Positions 11,678 through 23,379 of a DNA stretch of 64,000 bases are shown here, piece after piece. This stretch comes from Nautilus pompilius. Lineage: Eukaryota > Mollusca > Cephalopoda > Nautilida > Nautilidae. Positions within the stretch are counted from its first letter, which is position 1; each line of letters opens with the position of its first letter. Under the pieces are notes generated by a model. It was not told the origin of the DNA. It worked only from the letters and a program-made list of their open reading frames with translations, and did not search any database. The position numbers and the translations under genes are program-made. The stretch spans positions 496,001 to 560,000 of the forward strand of contig JACATO010002136.1 of assembly GCA_018389105.1 (NCBI GenBank), written 5' to 3'.

Positions 11678-11999
11678 TTAATTCAAAATCCAGCAGTAGA
11701 ATTCGCTTGTAGCTGCTTTGTAGTCACCAAAAAAAATGGTCACCTTACTATTCTGCAAATTAAAATGCTATTCTATAGAAGTTAACCCTCCTTCACAGTT
11801 TGAATGATGTTTTAACTATTTCAAAATTGTTTTGAGAGTAAATTCTATTTAAAACGCACGAGTCTAAAAGTTGCTCTTCTATTTTCATTTTACAAATGGA
11901 TTTAGATTCACTACACCTGTATTGACAGACAGGTGTTTTTGATACTGGACGGTAAAGTGGGGCCGACGTTTGGGAATCTCAACGAGTTGCCATTCTAAG
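11678..11999 (-). mobile_element. Short inverted-repeat (MITE-like) element, copy A
   Basis: About 320 bp, similar over nearly all its length to the reverse complement of 18371-18665 (copy B). Shared landmarks in order are: TTCAAAATCCAGC at the left, TCTA(T/C)A(G/A)AAGTTAACCCT in the middle, TTACAAATGGATTTA, then ACACCTGTATTGACAGACAG and GGACGGTA. To the right it continues to GCCATTCTAA, matching the right-hand flank of copy B. The left terminus expected from copy B is lost or diverged here. It contains no coding capacity, so it would be mobilised by another element's transposase. Confidence 0.6.
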
Positions 12000-14014
12000 A
12001 ACCATTTCTGATGTTGAGGCAGTGGTGTTAATATTCTGACACTGTCTTTGTTAAAAACAGTGAGAAGATATCAAGTCTCCACCCAGCAACCTCGGTGTAC
12101 TTAAACGCCCTGGGAAGGTGCTTCCGTCCAGGTCAGGGACCACAATATTGAACTTACTAAAAATGTACTTGTTCAAACCATATTTTGCACTGGAGAGCTA
12201 ACCTGTCACATTATACAGTCATCCTAATTTGCATCAGCAGTGCAGGACAGGTAATGTTTATGTTATTTAGCTTTTATATATTCATCTTGCTATTTTATTA
12301 AATTATATTATTCAATAAAGTAAGTACACAGCCATGGCCAAGAGTTTGCATCACCTCAGAAGTAACAGTAACAGAATCTATCTTTAAATCGAGTTTATAG
12401 AGCTCGACATTGTATCCACGAACACTTTTAGATGTCTGTTTTAGAGCAGTTCTAATTAAACCGCATCTTTTCGTCAAGATTTATCAAGTCTCTTGGGAAA
12501 TCATATATTTGTTTGTTCGATTTCAAATTGCCTCGTTTTCATTTATGTAAAAACTACACATCAGCACGCGCTTCACCGCGCCAATGTGACATTACTGTAT
12601 GGATTCGTCAGGCTCAACTTGGCTTTTATCAAGTAGAACTTTTTCAGTTGATGCAAAGCTTTTGACCATCGCGAGAAAGAGAAAAGGAGAGGTTGTGTTT
12701 TTCCACCGTAAATTACTGGTAGTCCGCTTTCTCGACAGCTTACAACTTGTTCCACTGTCCCGTGGGTACATTAAGCCTAAAGCTACAACCGAATGTTCCT
12801 GTCTTTTGTTGACTGATGGCTTTGTCAACGCTATAACAGTTCTGTCACGTCGTACATAGAATGAACAAATGTATGACCAACCATGTATTTATTTTACTTT
12901 AACCAACACGTTTAATACAAGTTTATAAGCCAGAAAAATACAATAAATCACCTACAAGTGGGAATCTCGCACTCATATGAAGTCAACTGAGCTGTTTCTT
13001 TGCATCGCCATATGTCCTACCAACAGAAACCATAAAATTCTTTAAACTTAATAGGCCTAACTCGATTATCAGAAACCGCACAATCTGTTTCATAAAAATG
13101 AAACAAAACAATGTGTTTTTTTACAGTCTACCTTTTCTTTGTAATTAAAGTATTTTTTTTTTCTAAAACCTAGATTTCGATCAAGTGCGGGATATCTACC
13201 CGCTAAGAACATAAGATAATCGGACAGATATTAAATTTGGAAGGATTTTTTGGTTATTATTTTAGCGGGTTGGAATCATAACACAGTACAACTGACCTTT
13301 TCTATTTCTGTTCGAATAACCAACCTCCAGTAAAAATCAGTACTTAGTGGAACTCTAATAGACCCACAACAATGTCTATTTGCATAATCAATATGATTGG
13401 TTACTTTACTTCCAATCGTCTTAACAAATCTTATTTACTGTTCATCAGTTAACTCTGTATACATGGATATATTTTTTTTAAATTCTACTTTATTATACGG
13501 TTTACACAGTCTAGGTACAACCAATGGATTTTTACTACATGTCTTCTTTATCTTTTATAAGTTCTTTCTTACCTGTATAATTTAACAGACAATTTGAGTA
13601 TATAAAGATCTTTTTATTTATGCTTTGTTCTTTCCCTTTTAATTAATTTAAATAGTTTTTTTTTTTTAAATTAAAGTATAATGAGTTTTATCTCTCTATG
13701 TGTAGTAAGTAAATCTAGATGTTCTTTCGCATTATTTAAATGTGTAATTATACGTGGTGAACTTATCTTTATCAAACATGGACATATTAACAGAGATGTT
13801 GTTGATGCTTTTCGAAATATATTTATTTTGCTTACTGCAACAGGGTAAACAAAGTCTTCATACTTTTGGTATCTCGTTACCCTGTACGGCTGAGTTTTAT
13901 TGTCAGTTGGATGTAAATGTTCAAGTAAACCACGACAGAAATCTTTTTTCCTTATTTTAAAAGTTTAGTACAGCAATTTTACTATTTAGGAAGTTAGTTA
14001 ATTATATATATATA
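12000..14014. other. AT-rich spacer, no gene seen
   Basis: Frames of 60-86 codons on both strands overlap around 12573-12859 and are unrecognised. A (TA)n tract at 14004-14014 marks the insertion site of the following Tc1 element. Confidence 0.6.
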
Positions 14015-14217
14015 CAGGTGCATCTCAAAAAATTAGAATATCGTGGAAGAGTTCAATATTTTTTGTCAATTATTTCAGAAAGTGAAAATTGTATATATTC
14101 TAGACTCATTACATGTAAACTAAAATGTTTCAAGCATTTTTTAAATTTTAATTTTGATAATTACGGCTACAGCTAAAAATATAGAAAAAACGTATCTCAA
14201 AATATTAGAATATTCCA
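14015..14217 (+). repeat. Left IR/DR terminal repeat of the Tc1 element
   Basis: The outer motif starts at 14015 and the inner motif lies at 14191-14217. Both contain the ATCTCAAAA(A/T)ATTAGAATAT core to which the transposase N-terminal domain is expected to bind. Confidence 0.85.
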
Positions 14218-14299
14218 TTTTGAGTTTGAGTAAATCACTATTTATGCAGTGTGAATATCATGAATCTCTCAGTCTGGTTCAGTACACACAGCCACAATC

Positions 14300-15290
14300 A
14301 TGGGGAAGACTGCTGACTTGACAGTTGTCCAGAAGACACTCACTGACACCCTCCACAAGGAGCGTAAGCCACAGGAGGTCATTGCTGAAAGGGCTGGCTG
14401 TTCGAAGAGTGCTGTATCAAAGCATATTCATGGAAAATTTACTGGAAGGGAAAAGGTGCACAAGCAAGAGGGATGACCGCAGCCTTGAGAGGATCGTCAA
14501 GCAAAGCCGATTCAAGAACTTGGGGGAGCTTCACAAGGAGTGGACTGAGGCTGGAGTTAGTGCATCAAGAGGCACCACGCACAGACGTGTCCAGGTAATG
14601 GGCTACAAGCGTCACATTCCTAGTGTCAAGCCACACCTGAACCAGAGACAACGTCAGAAGTGTCTTACCTGGGCTAAGAAGAAAAAGAACTGGACCGTTT
14701 CTCAGTGGTCAAAAGTCCTCTTTTCAGATGAAAGTAAATTTTGTATTTCATTTGGAAATCAAGGTCCCACAGTCTGCAGGAAAAGTGGAGAGGCACAGAA
14801 TCCAAGTTGCTTGAAGTGCAATGTGAAGTTTCCACGGTCAGTGATGATTTTGGGTGCCATGTCATCTGCTGGTGTTGGTCCACTGTGTTTTATCAAGTCC
14901 AAAGTCAACGCAGCCGTCTACTGGGAGATTTTATAGCATTTCATGCTTCTGTCTGCTGACAAGCTTTATGGAGATGCTGATTTCCTTTTCCAGCAGGATT
15001 TGGCACCTGCCCACAGTGGCAAAACTACTAGTAACTGGTTTGCTGACCATGGTATTACTGTGCTTGATTGGCCAGCCAACTCGCCTGACCTGAACCCCAT
15101 AGAGAATCTATGGGGTATTGTCAAGAGGAAGATGAGAGACACCAGACCCATCAATACAGAGGAGCTGAAGACCGCTATCAAAGCAACCTGGGCTTCCATA
15201 ACACCTCAGCAGTGCCACAGGCTGATCACCTCCATGCCACGCCACATTGAAGCAGTAATTCGTGCAAAAGGAGCCCCGACCAAGTATTGA
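14300..15290 (+). pseudogene. Tc1 transposase, lightly damaged
   Basis: DDE/D transposase of the Tc1 family, which excises and reinserts the element at TA. ATG at 14300 opens MGKTADLTVVQKT, and the first helix-turn-helix includes AGCSKSAVSKHIHGK. A small deletion at about 14446-14458 shifts frame: the family sequence has a few extra residues before KRCTSKRDD. From there the frame is open through the second helix-turn-helix and linker to one nonsense codon (TAG, 14934-14936, at a position where Glu is expected in ILEHF). It then runs on to TGA at 15288-15290. The catalytic triad is present: Asp in FSDESKF (14727), Asp in QQDLAPAH (14997) and Glu in NPIENLWG (15102), with DD34E spacing. The C terminus ends GAPTKY. 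As I recall the family, it strongly resembles Tc1 transposases of fish genomes. Confidence 0.9.
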
Positions 15291-15364
15291 GTGCATAAGT
15301 GAACATACTTTTCAGAAGTTTAACATTTCTATATTATAAATCCTTTTTCTTATTATTGATCTTA

Positions 15365-15569
15365 TGGAATATTCTAATATTCTGAGATAGTGGATTTTTG
15401 ATTTTCATGAGCTGTAAGTCGTAATCATCAAAATTACAAACAAAAAAAGGCTTGAAAGATTTCACTTTATGTGTAATGAATCTAGAATATATGAAAGTTT
15501 CGCTGTTTGAATTAAATTACGGGAAAAAATGAACTCCTCCACGATATTCTAATTTTTTAGATGCTCCTG
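15365..15569 (-). repeat. Right IR/DR terminal repeat of the Tc1 element
   Basis: Inverted relative to 14015-14217. The inner motif is at 15365-15390 and the outer at about 15538-15569. Length (about 205) and motif spacing match the left repeat. Confidence 0.85.
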
Positions 15570-15571
15570 TA

Positions 15572-18370
15572 TATGTGACTAATGCTTTAGGTGGATCGTA
15601 TTTAGCTATTTTTACATCAACAGCTTTTCCATATGTCAGCTTTAACCCTAACCCCTAACCTATACTTTCAGTAGAATATGCATTTATTTCAATGTCTTTA
15701 ATTTACACATATAATATAAATAAAATCATAATGCTTTTTTAGCTCGATAAAGATCTTTTCTATTTATGGTTTTAGATGATCTAAACAAACTAAAAAAATT
15801 TTAATTTGCATTTTTGATAACATGATTTTTAAATTTGGAAAACATAACCATTAAGGGCAGTGTTTGAAACTTTTATGTATGCTCCATTTTTATAAACTTA
15901 CGATTTAATTTTTTCTTCAACTTAAAACCCGACTGTTTGTTTTTGTTTCTTTTTTTTTGAATTTTCCATCTTTTTTTCGTAACCCTGACCGGCCTAAGAA
16001 CTTGCGGGATTGCTCAGAAAAATGCGAATTTCATTTGCCTTCGTGCGTTTGAGTAAAATCTGGTGCTGGCTCCTATTATCTATTACTCCTTATAATTTTA
16101 GGATCGTTTTACTCGACATTTTATTCTGTTGTTTTTTTTTTCATCAAGATTTTAACAATTGGAGTTCAAAAATAAAGTTTAGAATTTGTGCCTCAAGTTT
16201 TTAAAATACATTTTTAAAGATTATCTAGTTTGGAAGTCTTCGTGGGGTTGTTCAAGATATTCTAGGGGGGGAAACGATTTAGATGCTGATGCTTTCTTTT
16301 CTTTTAAAAGTATTTAAAATCCTACGTAAATAGTCATTGAGCCCAAATAGGAATATTCGTCGAGTCCATTAATAGTTCTATAAAATTCTTCCATTTTAAG
16401 GGTTTGCTCTACTAAAGTAATTAAGGGCGTAGTTAACTGTTGTTGCCACATCCTTTTGGTGAGTTCCTCTCAAAAATTAAAGTAAAACAAATTATTTAAC
16501 ACCCCCCCCCCCCATTTTCAACAGCTGATAGCTGGGGATGAAGGCAGTTCGTTTAAAATAAAATGGAGATAAGTTATCGTTTTAGAAACACAGCTGCTGT
16601 TTGGAATCATTTTATCAAAAAATTTAAAAATAAGATTTTAAATATATTTTAAGTTTTGTAGGAGTACGACACATTTTTTTGGTTACTCGCAGCTGCTAGT
16701 AATAAGGACCATAATTACAAACTGTTTAAAGTGTAGGCAATAATTAAAATTAAGCTTAAATTTTGCTTATAACGAATTGCAGGAACAATTAAGTAAATTG
16801 CATTGGATAATTGAAGGATTCACTGGGTAAGGTCAGGGGAAACATGGATAATTAATTTACAGTCAACTTGGATGTCAAGATTTAGTTCTTCTTTAAACAC
16901 TTTTTCGTTCAGCCGTTACGGACCTCGGTGTGCTGCTGCTTCCACTTAGTCTCTGTAGAACTATTATTGTTTGTCGACAGTTCAAGACGATCTTGCTTTA
17001 ACTAAGCCGTTTGCAAAGTCCGATATTTGAAAAGAACGAGAAGCTCATTAGATTTGAATAAATCGCTTTGTATACCACCTGGTGCTCATCCGCCCCTCAC
17101 CATTCAAATCGGTATTACTCAGCACACGTTGAACCACAGGGGCTGGGACACGGGAGCATCTTTCTCGTTAATATGCAACGACAAATCCGTATATCTTTCC
17201 AAACTTACGCGATTTGCTTCACGGGTGCTTCATACCGGTGCCTGATGTTCGGAATTTGTTTTCCCCATCACCAGTGACACTTTAATGGTTTTCATGCAAT
17301 ATTAATTGTCGAAATATTTTCAAAAGTGTATCGCGAAACCAAATAAAAACATATTTACGTCACGCGCCTACAAGGGCTGGCATAACGGCTACAGTATATT
17401 TTTTTTTTCCCACGCTGTCGCGAGCCCTTTTGTTATAAACAGAGAACTTCAGCATCGGGTTGGTGCTGCAGCGTTGATCTATCTACTAGCTAAAATAAAC
17501 AGGATCTGACAAATTCTCATTACGGTGGTTTTAAAAAAATGTAAAATGTTTTGACATTTATTTATTTATTTGTTTGTATTTCTCTAATGCGTTTGAAAAA
17601 TAATGTCTGCAAATATTTCAGCGCTCCAGGAAAAATGTGTAACGGCTGCAATGGCTTTCCATCTTTTGGCACTTAAGAGTGGCCATCTGACAAATTTTCC
17701 AGTTTACGAAGAACTCTACGGTTCCTTTCTGACATTGGTCAACGTGTGTACTTTGTCGGTAGCTGGTGCGTCTAAAAGACGTTAATACAAATCCATATTC
17801 ATTATAATAAATCAATAAAAGTTGAGTTTATATTAATAATAACAAAATAATGCTCAAACGAGATAAACCAAGGGAAGAACTGTCGACCGCGCTAACTGGA
17901 ATCGCTCTGGCTAATGAGGCTGGCCCAGATTAAACCCAAAAGAAGAATCTGCCACTTTAGCAGGGATGCTGATATTTTAAGAAGGAAAAAAAAAGAACCG
18001 AAATTTTAATTTGGTCACTATGCCTGATTGATGTCGCGACATCCCTTCTTCTAAGTGTGAGTATTTTAATAGGTCTGAGTTCAGGTGTTCATCGTAGGGT
18101 AGAACTAACTAATTCATCACTTTTTTTCCCTCTATGTCACGACGATTGGAACACGATGTCTGGAGACTTCCACAGCAAGAACGCGCTCTTCGCATTGTCA
18201 CGAAAGCGTCAATTAACTAAGTAAATAACGAATGTACCAACTGACTAAATGTTTATTCAGAAGATGGAGACACGCATTCATATTTGTTCGCCTTTTCGAC
18301 GACTGCAAGTTTTCTACTGCTACTCAGACTGCTGCCTTTTTATACCGAATACCGCGCACTTTCTTCCTTG
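15572..18370. other. AT-rich spacer, no gene seen
   Basis: Contains a telomere-like run TTAACCCTAACCCCTAACC (15642-15660), a C-homopolymer (about 16501-16513) and frames of 60-72 codons with no recognisable similarity. Nothing supports a gene. Confidence 0.6.
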
Positions 18371-18741
18371 ACGTTGGCCCCATTCTACCGTCCAGTGACA
18401 AAAACACCTGTCTGTCAATACAGGTGTAGTGAATTTTAAATCCATTTGTAAAATTAAAAAAGAATAGCGAATTTTAGAATTGTGCGTTCTAAATAAAATT
18501 TACTTTCAAAAGACATTTTGAAATGGTTAAAATATTAGTCAAACTGTTAAAGGGTTAACTTTTGTAGATTAATATTTTAATTTACACAATGCTAAGGTCA
18601 CTCGTTTGAGTGACTATAAATAAGCTACTTATATATTCTACAGCTGGATTTTGAATTCAACCTGTATTGACAGAGAGGTGTTTCCCACTGGGTAGGAAAA
18701 TGAGCATATGTTAAGGAATCTTAATGAGATGGCATTCTAAC
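18371..18741 (+). mobile_element. Short inverted-repeat (MITE-like) element, copy B, both ends present
   Basis: The two ends are inverted copies of one another. The left arm contains CCAGTGACAAAAACACCTGT, TCTGTCAATA (18411-18420), CAGGTGTAGTGAATTTTAAA and TCCA (to 18444). The right arm is TGGATTTTGAATTCAACCTG (18645-18664), TATTGACAGA and GAGGTGTTTCCCACTGGG. The flanking 10-mers TCTGTCAATA and TATTGACAGA are exact reverse complements, so they belong to the inverted repeats and are not target-site duplications. The arms pair over at least 60 bases. The roughly 200 bp between them is AT-rich and non-coding. Copy A (11678-11999) is the same unit in the opposite orientation. Confidence 0.65.
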
Positions 18742-19049
18742 AGGAACTATTTCAAATGGTGACCATTTAACTATTGGTTTTGAACATATTTACATTTTAC
18801 TTATCATTAGTCAAGCTAAACCACATGCTAATTGGCAGATAATTTAGTCATGCGCAGTAACGTTGATTGGTTTTTTTGATTTCTCGCATTTATCGTCCTT
18901 GATTGTCATTATTTACTTCATTTCTGCAGCCTCTTTAGGATGATAAATGTGTCTGATCACAACACTAATATTCATTGCCATAAACCATACAAATATAATG
19001 CTAATTTTTGTGTATTCCCAGCAGTTGCATTTATTATCAGTTGATCATT
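18742..19049. other. Spacer between the MITE-like element and the hAT relic
   Basis: No coding sequence recognised. It may contain the 5' untranslated part of the hAT element, since GAGAGGTGTTTCCCACTGGG just upstream (about 18673-18691) has the look of a hAT-type terminus. Confidence 0.35.
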
Positions 19050-20650
19050 ATGGCCGAGAAGTTCCAACAATGTTCAGTGGATTATTTGGAATTTGGATTC
19101 ATTCCTTCTACAACAAATGAACAGTCACCAACGTGCCTACTCTGTGAATATGTTTTCTGTACTGTGAAAATTTAAAGAAGAATCACGCTGACAAATTCAA
19201 TGACTCATCGTACTTTCATGGTCTGGAGGCAGAGTTCAGAAAACGAGATACTCTCACTGGAGAGACATTGACATTACCAACCGTGAAAGAAGTTATCAGT
19301 ACTATGATGGAACATAATGCGAAGTGACATTGCCTCATTAATTCAATTAAACAACAATTCAGTATCAAGATGAATTGATGGCAGGTGACATTGAAAATAA
19401 ACTGTGCATCAGCTCGAAGAATCGACCTTGTGCGATAGAGAAGTATTATTAGTAGTGGGCGCGCTTTGTAAGGAATTAGGCAGTCGCAGAGGATTTAATG
19501 TTTCCAAATCACCGAAAAAAGACACTCGAGGTTTGTCGATATTTTATGCTTTTGAAAAATTTTTACTGAAAAAGGGCTTTCCTCGTCAAATTTCAGTGCA
19601 TGTGCAGCTGATGGTGGTGCACAGCAATGATTGGCCGTCATCGTGGTTTTATATCACATTTAAAAGATGCAGTACTCAAGAGTCTTCACTATTTATTGTG
19701 TTGTCGATCTCCAACATTGGATTGGTAAAAACCTTGGCGAAATACTACACAAATTATGCCGTTATCAATGCTACAAATAGAATCAGATCTCACTCATTTC
19801 CTGATAGACTCGTCCGTCAACTGTGCCATCAAAAACGTAGAAGAATTCCAGCCTCTTCTCCTGCAGACAGAACTTAGAGGCTTTTGAAAGGTGAATGTTT
19901 GAGGCGGTTCTACAAACTCTATGATTTATGCGATTAAATTTCTTCGTTGAAATAATAAAAAAAATTATGTATTGGAGTCGAGATGGTGCGACACGAACTA
20001 GCTTATCTATCGGATATGTTCGAGAAGCTGAGTGAGATCAACGTCAAGTTGCAAGAGAGCGAAATAAGCCTCATCAGAGCAAAAGAAATTATTCTGGCTC
20101 TTGACTGTGTTTAGGAATAACCTTGGCCGTCAGGAACTTTACCAGTTCCCAAGTTTGCAGCAACTGAACAAGAATAAAGTTTCGGATGCTGATTTAGAAA
20201 ATTTACTATACTCATTCTTATGCAGTTAGGGAAGACATGATGATAAGAATCGAAGATCTAAATGAACTTTTAGTACCTTCCTCCCTGAATAATTAATCTA
20301 TTTTTTTGGCCGACGTGAAAACTATACGCCAATCAATGTGCAGGATGAATCAAACCGATCTACATTCGAATCCATAAACGAACAAATTATGAAAAATTTA
20401 GGACCAATATACAGACTTCATGCTCACAGCTTTGGCAAGAGGTAACATTATTAAAACTTTACCTGCGTTAAATTTGGTGGAAAAGGGGCTTCGGTGCTGT
20501 AGTGCAGTTATTAGCAAAACGAAGAACCCTGGCTCAAATAAGTGAGAGGGGTTATTCCGAAAAAATGAAAAGAAAAAGAGATGTCTGCAAGATAAATTAC
20601 AATGTAGTGGTGACGAAATAACATCAAGTTCCTGGCGATGAGAGCGCACT
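19050..20650 (+). pseudogene. hAT transposase relic, Buster/ZBED5-like
   Basis: The relic starts at ATG 19050 with MAEKFQQC, SVDYLEFGFIPSTTNEQ and PTCLLCE, the N-terminal zinc-finger lead of the ZBED5/FAM200/SCAND3 (Buster) group of hAT transposases. Further matches follow in shifting frames: LTLPTVKEV (about 19270), a CADGG-type segment around 19610 followed by IGRHRGFISHLKDAV, NRIRSHSFPDRLVRQLC (about 19770-19820), ELAYLSDMFEKLSEIN (19996-20043) with KLQESEISLIRAKE, and near the C terminus LPALNLVEKGLRCCSAVI (about 20462-20515), corresponding to the hAT dimerisation region. Many frameshifts and stops show a long-dead copy. It could in principle be a host ZBED5-like gene that decayed, but such fragments are usually transposon copies. 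Confidence 0.75.
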
Positions 20651-21194
20651 AACGTCCAAAAATAAAAAGATGATAATTCTGTTTTTTTATCTTCTCCTAT
20701 CAGATGTATTTCATTTTGATCAATACATTTTTTTTACTTAAAAATATTTTTTGTGATTAATTTAGCAACTTTTAAAATTTAATTTACTTTCTCGACGTCA
20801 GTAGGTAGGCTTCCTTTGCTATTTTGCTGCCCGACGAGAACTCACAACAACGAAAGAAAATAAAACACATTTTAATTCAATACAAATTCAAAATATCTCT
20901 GGTTTTGTCCAAATTTATTCATTGCTTTTTGAATAAGAATTCTAATACTTTTCTGTTTTGCAGTGCAACGCGTTTAAAATATTGGTGGCACATTTTGGAA
21001 AAGACATCTTCTCTTTGGACTCTCACGGGGAAATTTTATAAAAGCTTTGATTGTTCCAACTGTATTGTATATCTCAGTACAAAATTTAATTAATTAAAAA
21101 CCAGATTCAATTTAAGAGCAGCACCAAGAAAAAGGATTTTGGATACTTACGTTTTATTGTAGTTTACATGCCCCTTCCCCTTCCTGCTATTGTA
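20651..21194. other. AT-rich spacer between two hAT relics
   Basis: No gene seen. A frame at 20824-21093 (+, 89 codons) is Lys/Phe/Ser-rich and unrecognised. Confidence 0.55.
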
Positions 21195-21835
21195 GAGCAC
21201 CTGTCATCCAACTTGGCCACGAAGGCTTTCCAGATTCAAGCCAAACTTTGCACACAGATCATTGATAGTATTGCCAATAGAGCTAGCATCCAGTTCATGT
21301 ATTCTTGCAAATCCAAAAAAATCCTCTTGGATAATATTTTCAGCAGTCGCCATGTCGACGGAACGTACACCAAGTGACAATTGTTCCTTCCCAGATAAGT
21401 CAACACTTTCATCAGCAATTATTGAAAATCCAGTGGAATTGTTTGCCGAAGAAACTATTTCTTCCCCAATAGTTTCTTCACAGAAACCGATTTGTTCATA
21501 TTCTACACAGACAGATGTATAGCAAGCATCAGTTGGAGCATTTTCCAAGTGGTCTTGCAGCATCTCATCTTCTGATTCGATAAGAAAATTAAACAGGCTT
21601 TGAACATTTCCAGTTTTGCTTCCTTCACCATGTAAAGCAATGTCACGTGTACAACAAAATAGAGTGGTTAACAATACTGGATATAATACTTTCCGGTTCT
21701 GTTCAGCATCCCACTTCAAAGCACTGTCCGGGTGGTGCACAATGTTAATTTCTGGGTTTTTCCTGATGGCCAAAGAAGTTAATTGCATCCACCTGCCTAT
21801 TTCGGTGCCAAACGGTAAATCCGTTAATTGACAAG
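21195..21835 (-). pseudogene. hAT transposase fragment, DUF4371/ZMYM1-like
   Basis: The minus strand carries about 194 uninterrupted codons (21788 down to 21204). The protein fragment shows the order typical of DUF4371 hAT proteins: a NRKVLYPVLLTTLFCCTRDIA helix region, IALHGEGSKTGN, QSLFNFLIESEDEML, then a conserved ITGFSIIADES-like segment (here STGFSIIADESVDLSGKEQ) and LSLGVRSVD. It ends at LNLESLRGQ, where family members continue into RGQGYDGA, so the copy is truncated before most of the catalytic domain. The sequence reads from an upstream edge near 21835. It is a different hAT clade from the + strand relic to its left. Domestication cannot be excluded, but the truncation argues for a transposon remnant. 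Confidence 0.7.
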
Positions 21836-23379
21836 GCTAGGTAATAGAAATAGTTTTATTCTAATTTCCTGTGGTCGTATCAATCGCTAAGGTTTGTTGT
21901 AATATTCACGAGGGGAGCGCTATCAAATATTTCTAGATAAAGGAGAGAATATACAAAAAAAGGAAAATGGTTAGAGACCAAGTCTCACGCTAATGCAATG
22001 TAGGTGAATGCACTAACAAACTGGTTCGTGATTTGGTGAGTTCACGATCACGACAGCCGATGCAGGTACCCATTGAAATTGTAACAATCGAAAATATTAA
22101 AACGCTTTAAAATCTGAAAGTTGTCGTTAGTCACGTGACCGAGGAGTTCTAATTCGTTGTTCTTCGCCTTAGTCGACGCAAGTCTACCAAGAAAATATCG
22201 CGCACGGTTTACATTAATTATTTAATCCAATTTACAGATGGATTTTATAACTGAATAGACACCAATTCGAATGCCAGTAAATGTAATGTAAAGGAGGACA
22301 GTGAAGAAAAACAAAACACGGCTTGTTAGTAAATACTATGCAGTATTAAAAAAGAGTTTATCAGTGAATGCCAATACAGTTTATTAAAAACGAGAATTCA
22401 CGCGACCTTATCAGGCTAGTAGAAGCCAGGATAGACGTTTAGTTTTCCTCACTGTCGGCTGCGTCCAGATGGAAAAATCTTTCTACCTGGGCGCGTCTGG
22501 ATCCATGACCTTAACAAAGAAGATGGTTTGGGATGCTACAGGCAGAAAGGACTGAATTTATGCTGTTTCATTTGATCTCCGAGAAATCCTGGCGATTTCT
22601 AAATTTACGCTTTATGAAATTTTATCACGTGATGATGTTTGTCAGATTTTCAGTGCTTCTCCATTACTGAAGTAGAGATGGTTCGCAGTCAGTTGCTAAT
22701 ATAGTTCACTGTTTTTGTACTGAATCGTCGTGCACGTGATGTCAAACATAGAGGTGAGAAAATTTGACGTGCCGTCGTTCACCAAGATGTCGAAGTGATT
22801 TATACAGTCTAATGAATTTTAAAACAGGATACTTGACTATATTCTCAATCTAATTATTGCGAGTACAAACCCTGTGACCCATTCTGAGTTCATCTATTAT
22901 TCTATGTATTATTCAAACAGGTGTTTATAAAAATAGAAAATCATTAATCTTGTTAAAATTCCTGCAAGTTAAGGGCTTGAAGAGCTTGGACATCGAAGAC
23001 ATCGAGTTAATCTGAAAATAGTTTCCAGTGCAAAGCTATAAGAAACTTCATGCACGATATTTGTAGTTTTGAAAAAGAGATGATAAATAAGGGCAGTAAT
23101 CACATGTCTTATAAATCAAACTGTTTTAAAGGAATGATATTACGATTTACTCCTAAAATAGAATATAAAGAGGTTTAAATATTTTGGCTTATATACTGCA
23201 GTTTATTTCCGAAATGACGTTATTTGCATCTTTTCCAAACACAGGAAAACCTATTAAACGTTTCAGCTCAGTCAGGGCTGCTCCTCAGAAAAAGACCTCC
23301 ATGTAACTTCCAGAACATTCTGGTAACAAATGAAAAGATTGCACAAAATTTATTCTATCCATACGGCATCTTTTACCTT
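21836..23379. other. Unassigned spacer
   Basis: No gene recognised. A perfect palindrome GTCACGTGAC (22130-22139) contains a CACGTG E-box. Frames are short and unrecognised. Confidence 0.55.

Larger units (their letters stand above)
14015..15569 (+). mobile_element. Tc1-like DNA transposon, nearly whole (IR/DR type)
   Basis: The element is about 1555 bp between TA dinucleotides (14013-14014 and 15570-15571). The termini CAGGTGCATCTCAAAAAATT and, at the right end read in reverse complement, CAGGAGCATCTAAAAAATTA form inverted repeats of about 200 bp. Each repeat has a second internal copy of the terminal motif: (ATCTCAAAATATTAGAATAT at 14194-14213; the mirror copy at 15365-15390). This outer-plus-inner arrangement is the IR/DR structure known from Sleeping Beauty-type Tc1 elements. 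One transposase gene lies between the repeats. The copy is very well preserved, with intact ends and few coding lesions, which suggests recent activity in this lineage. It lies between the two inverted copies of the short element at 11678 and 18371. Confidence 0.93.

Noticed and set aside
14674-14883. Minus-strand frames inside the Tc1 element
   Set aside because: Antisense shadows of the transposase.
18404-18427. 8-10 bp target-site duplication around the inner CAGGTGT ends
   Set aside because: The flanking 10-mers are reverse complements of each other, not direct repeats, so they are part of longer inverted arms.
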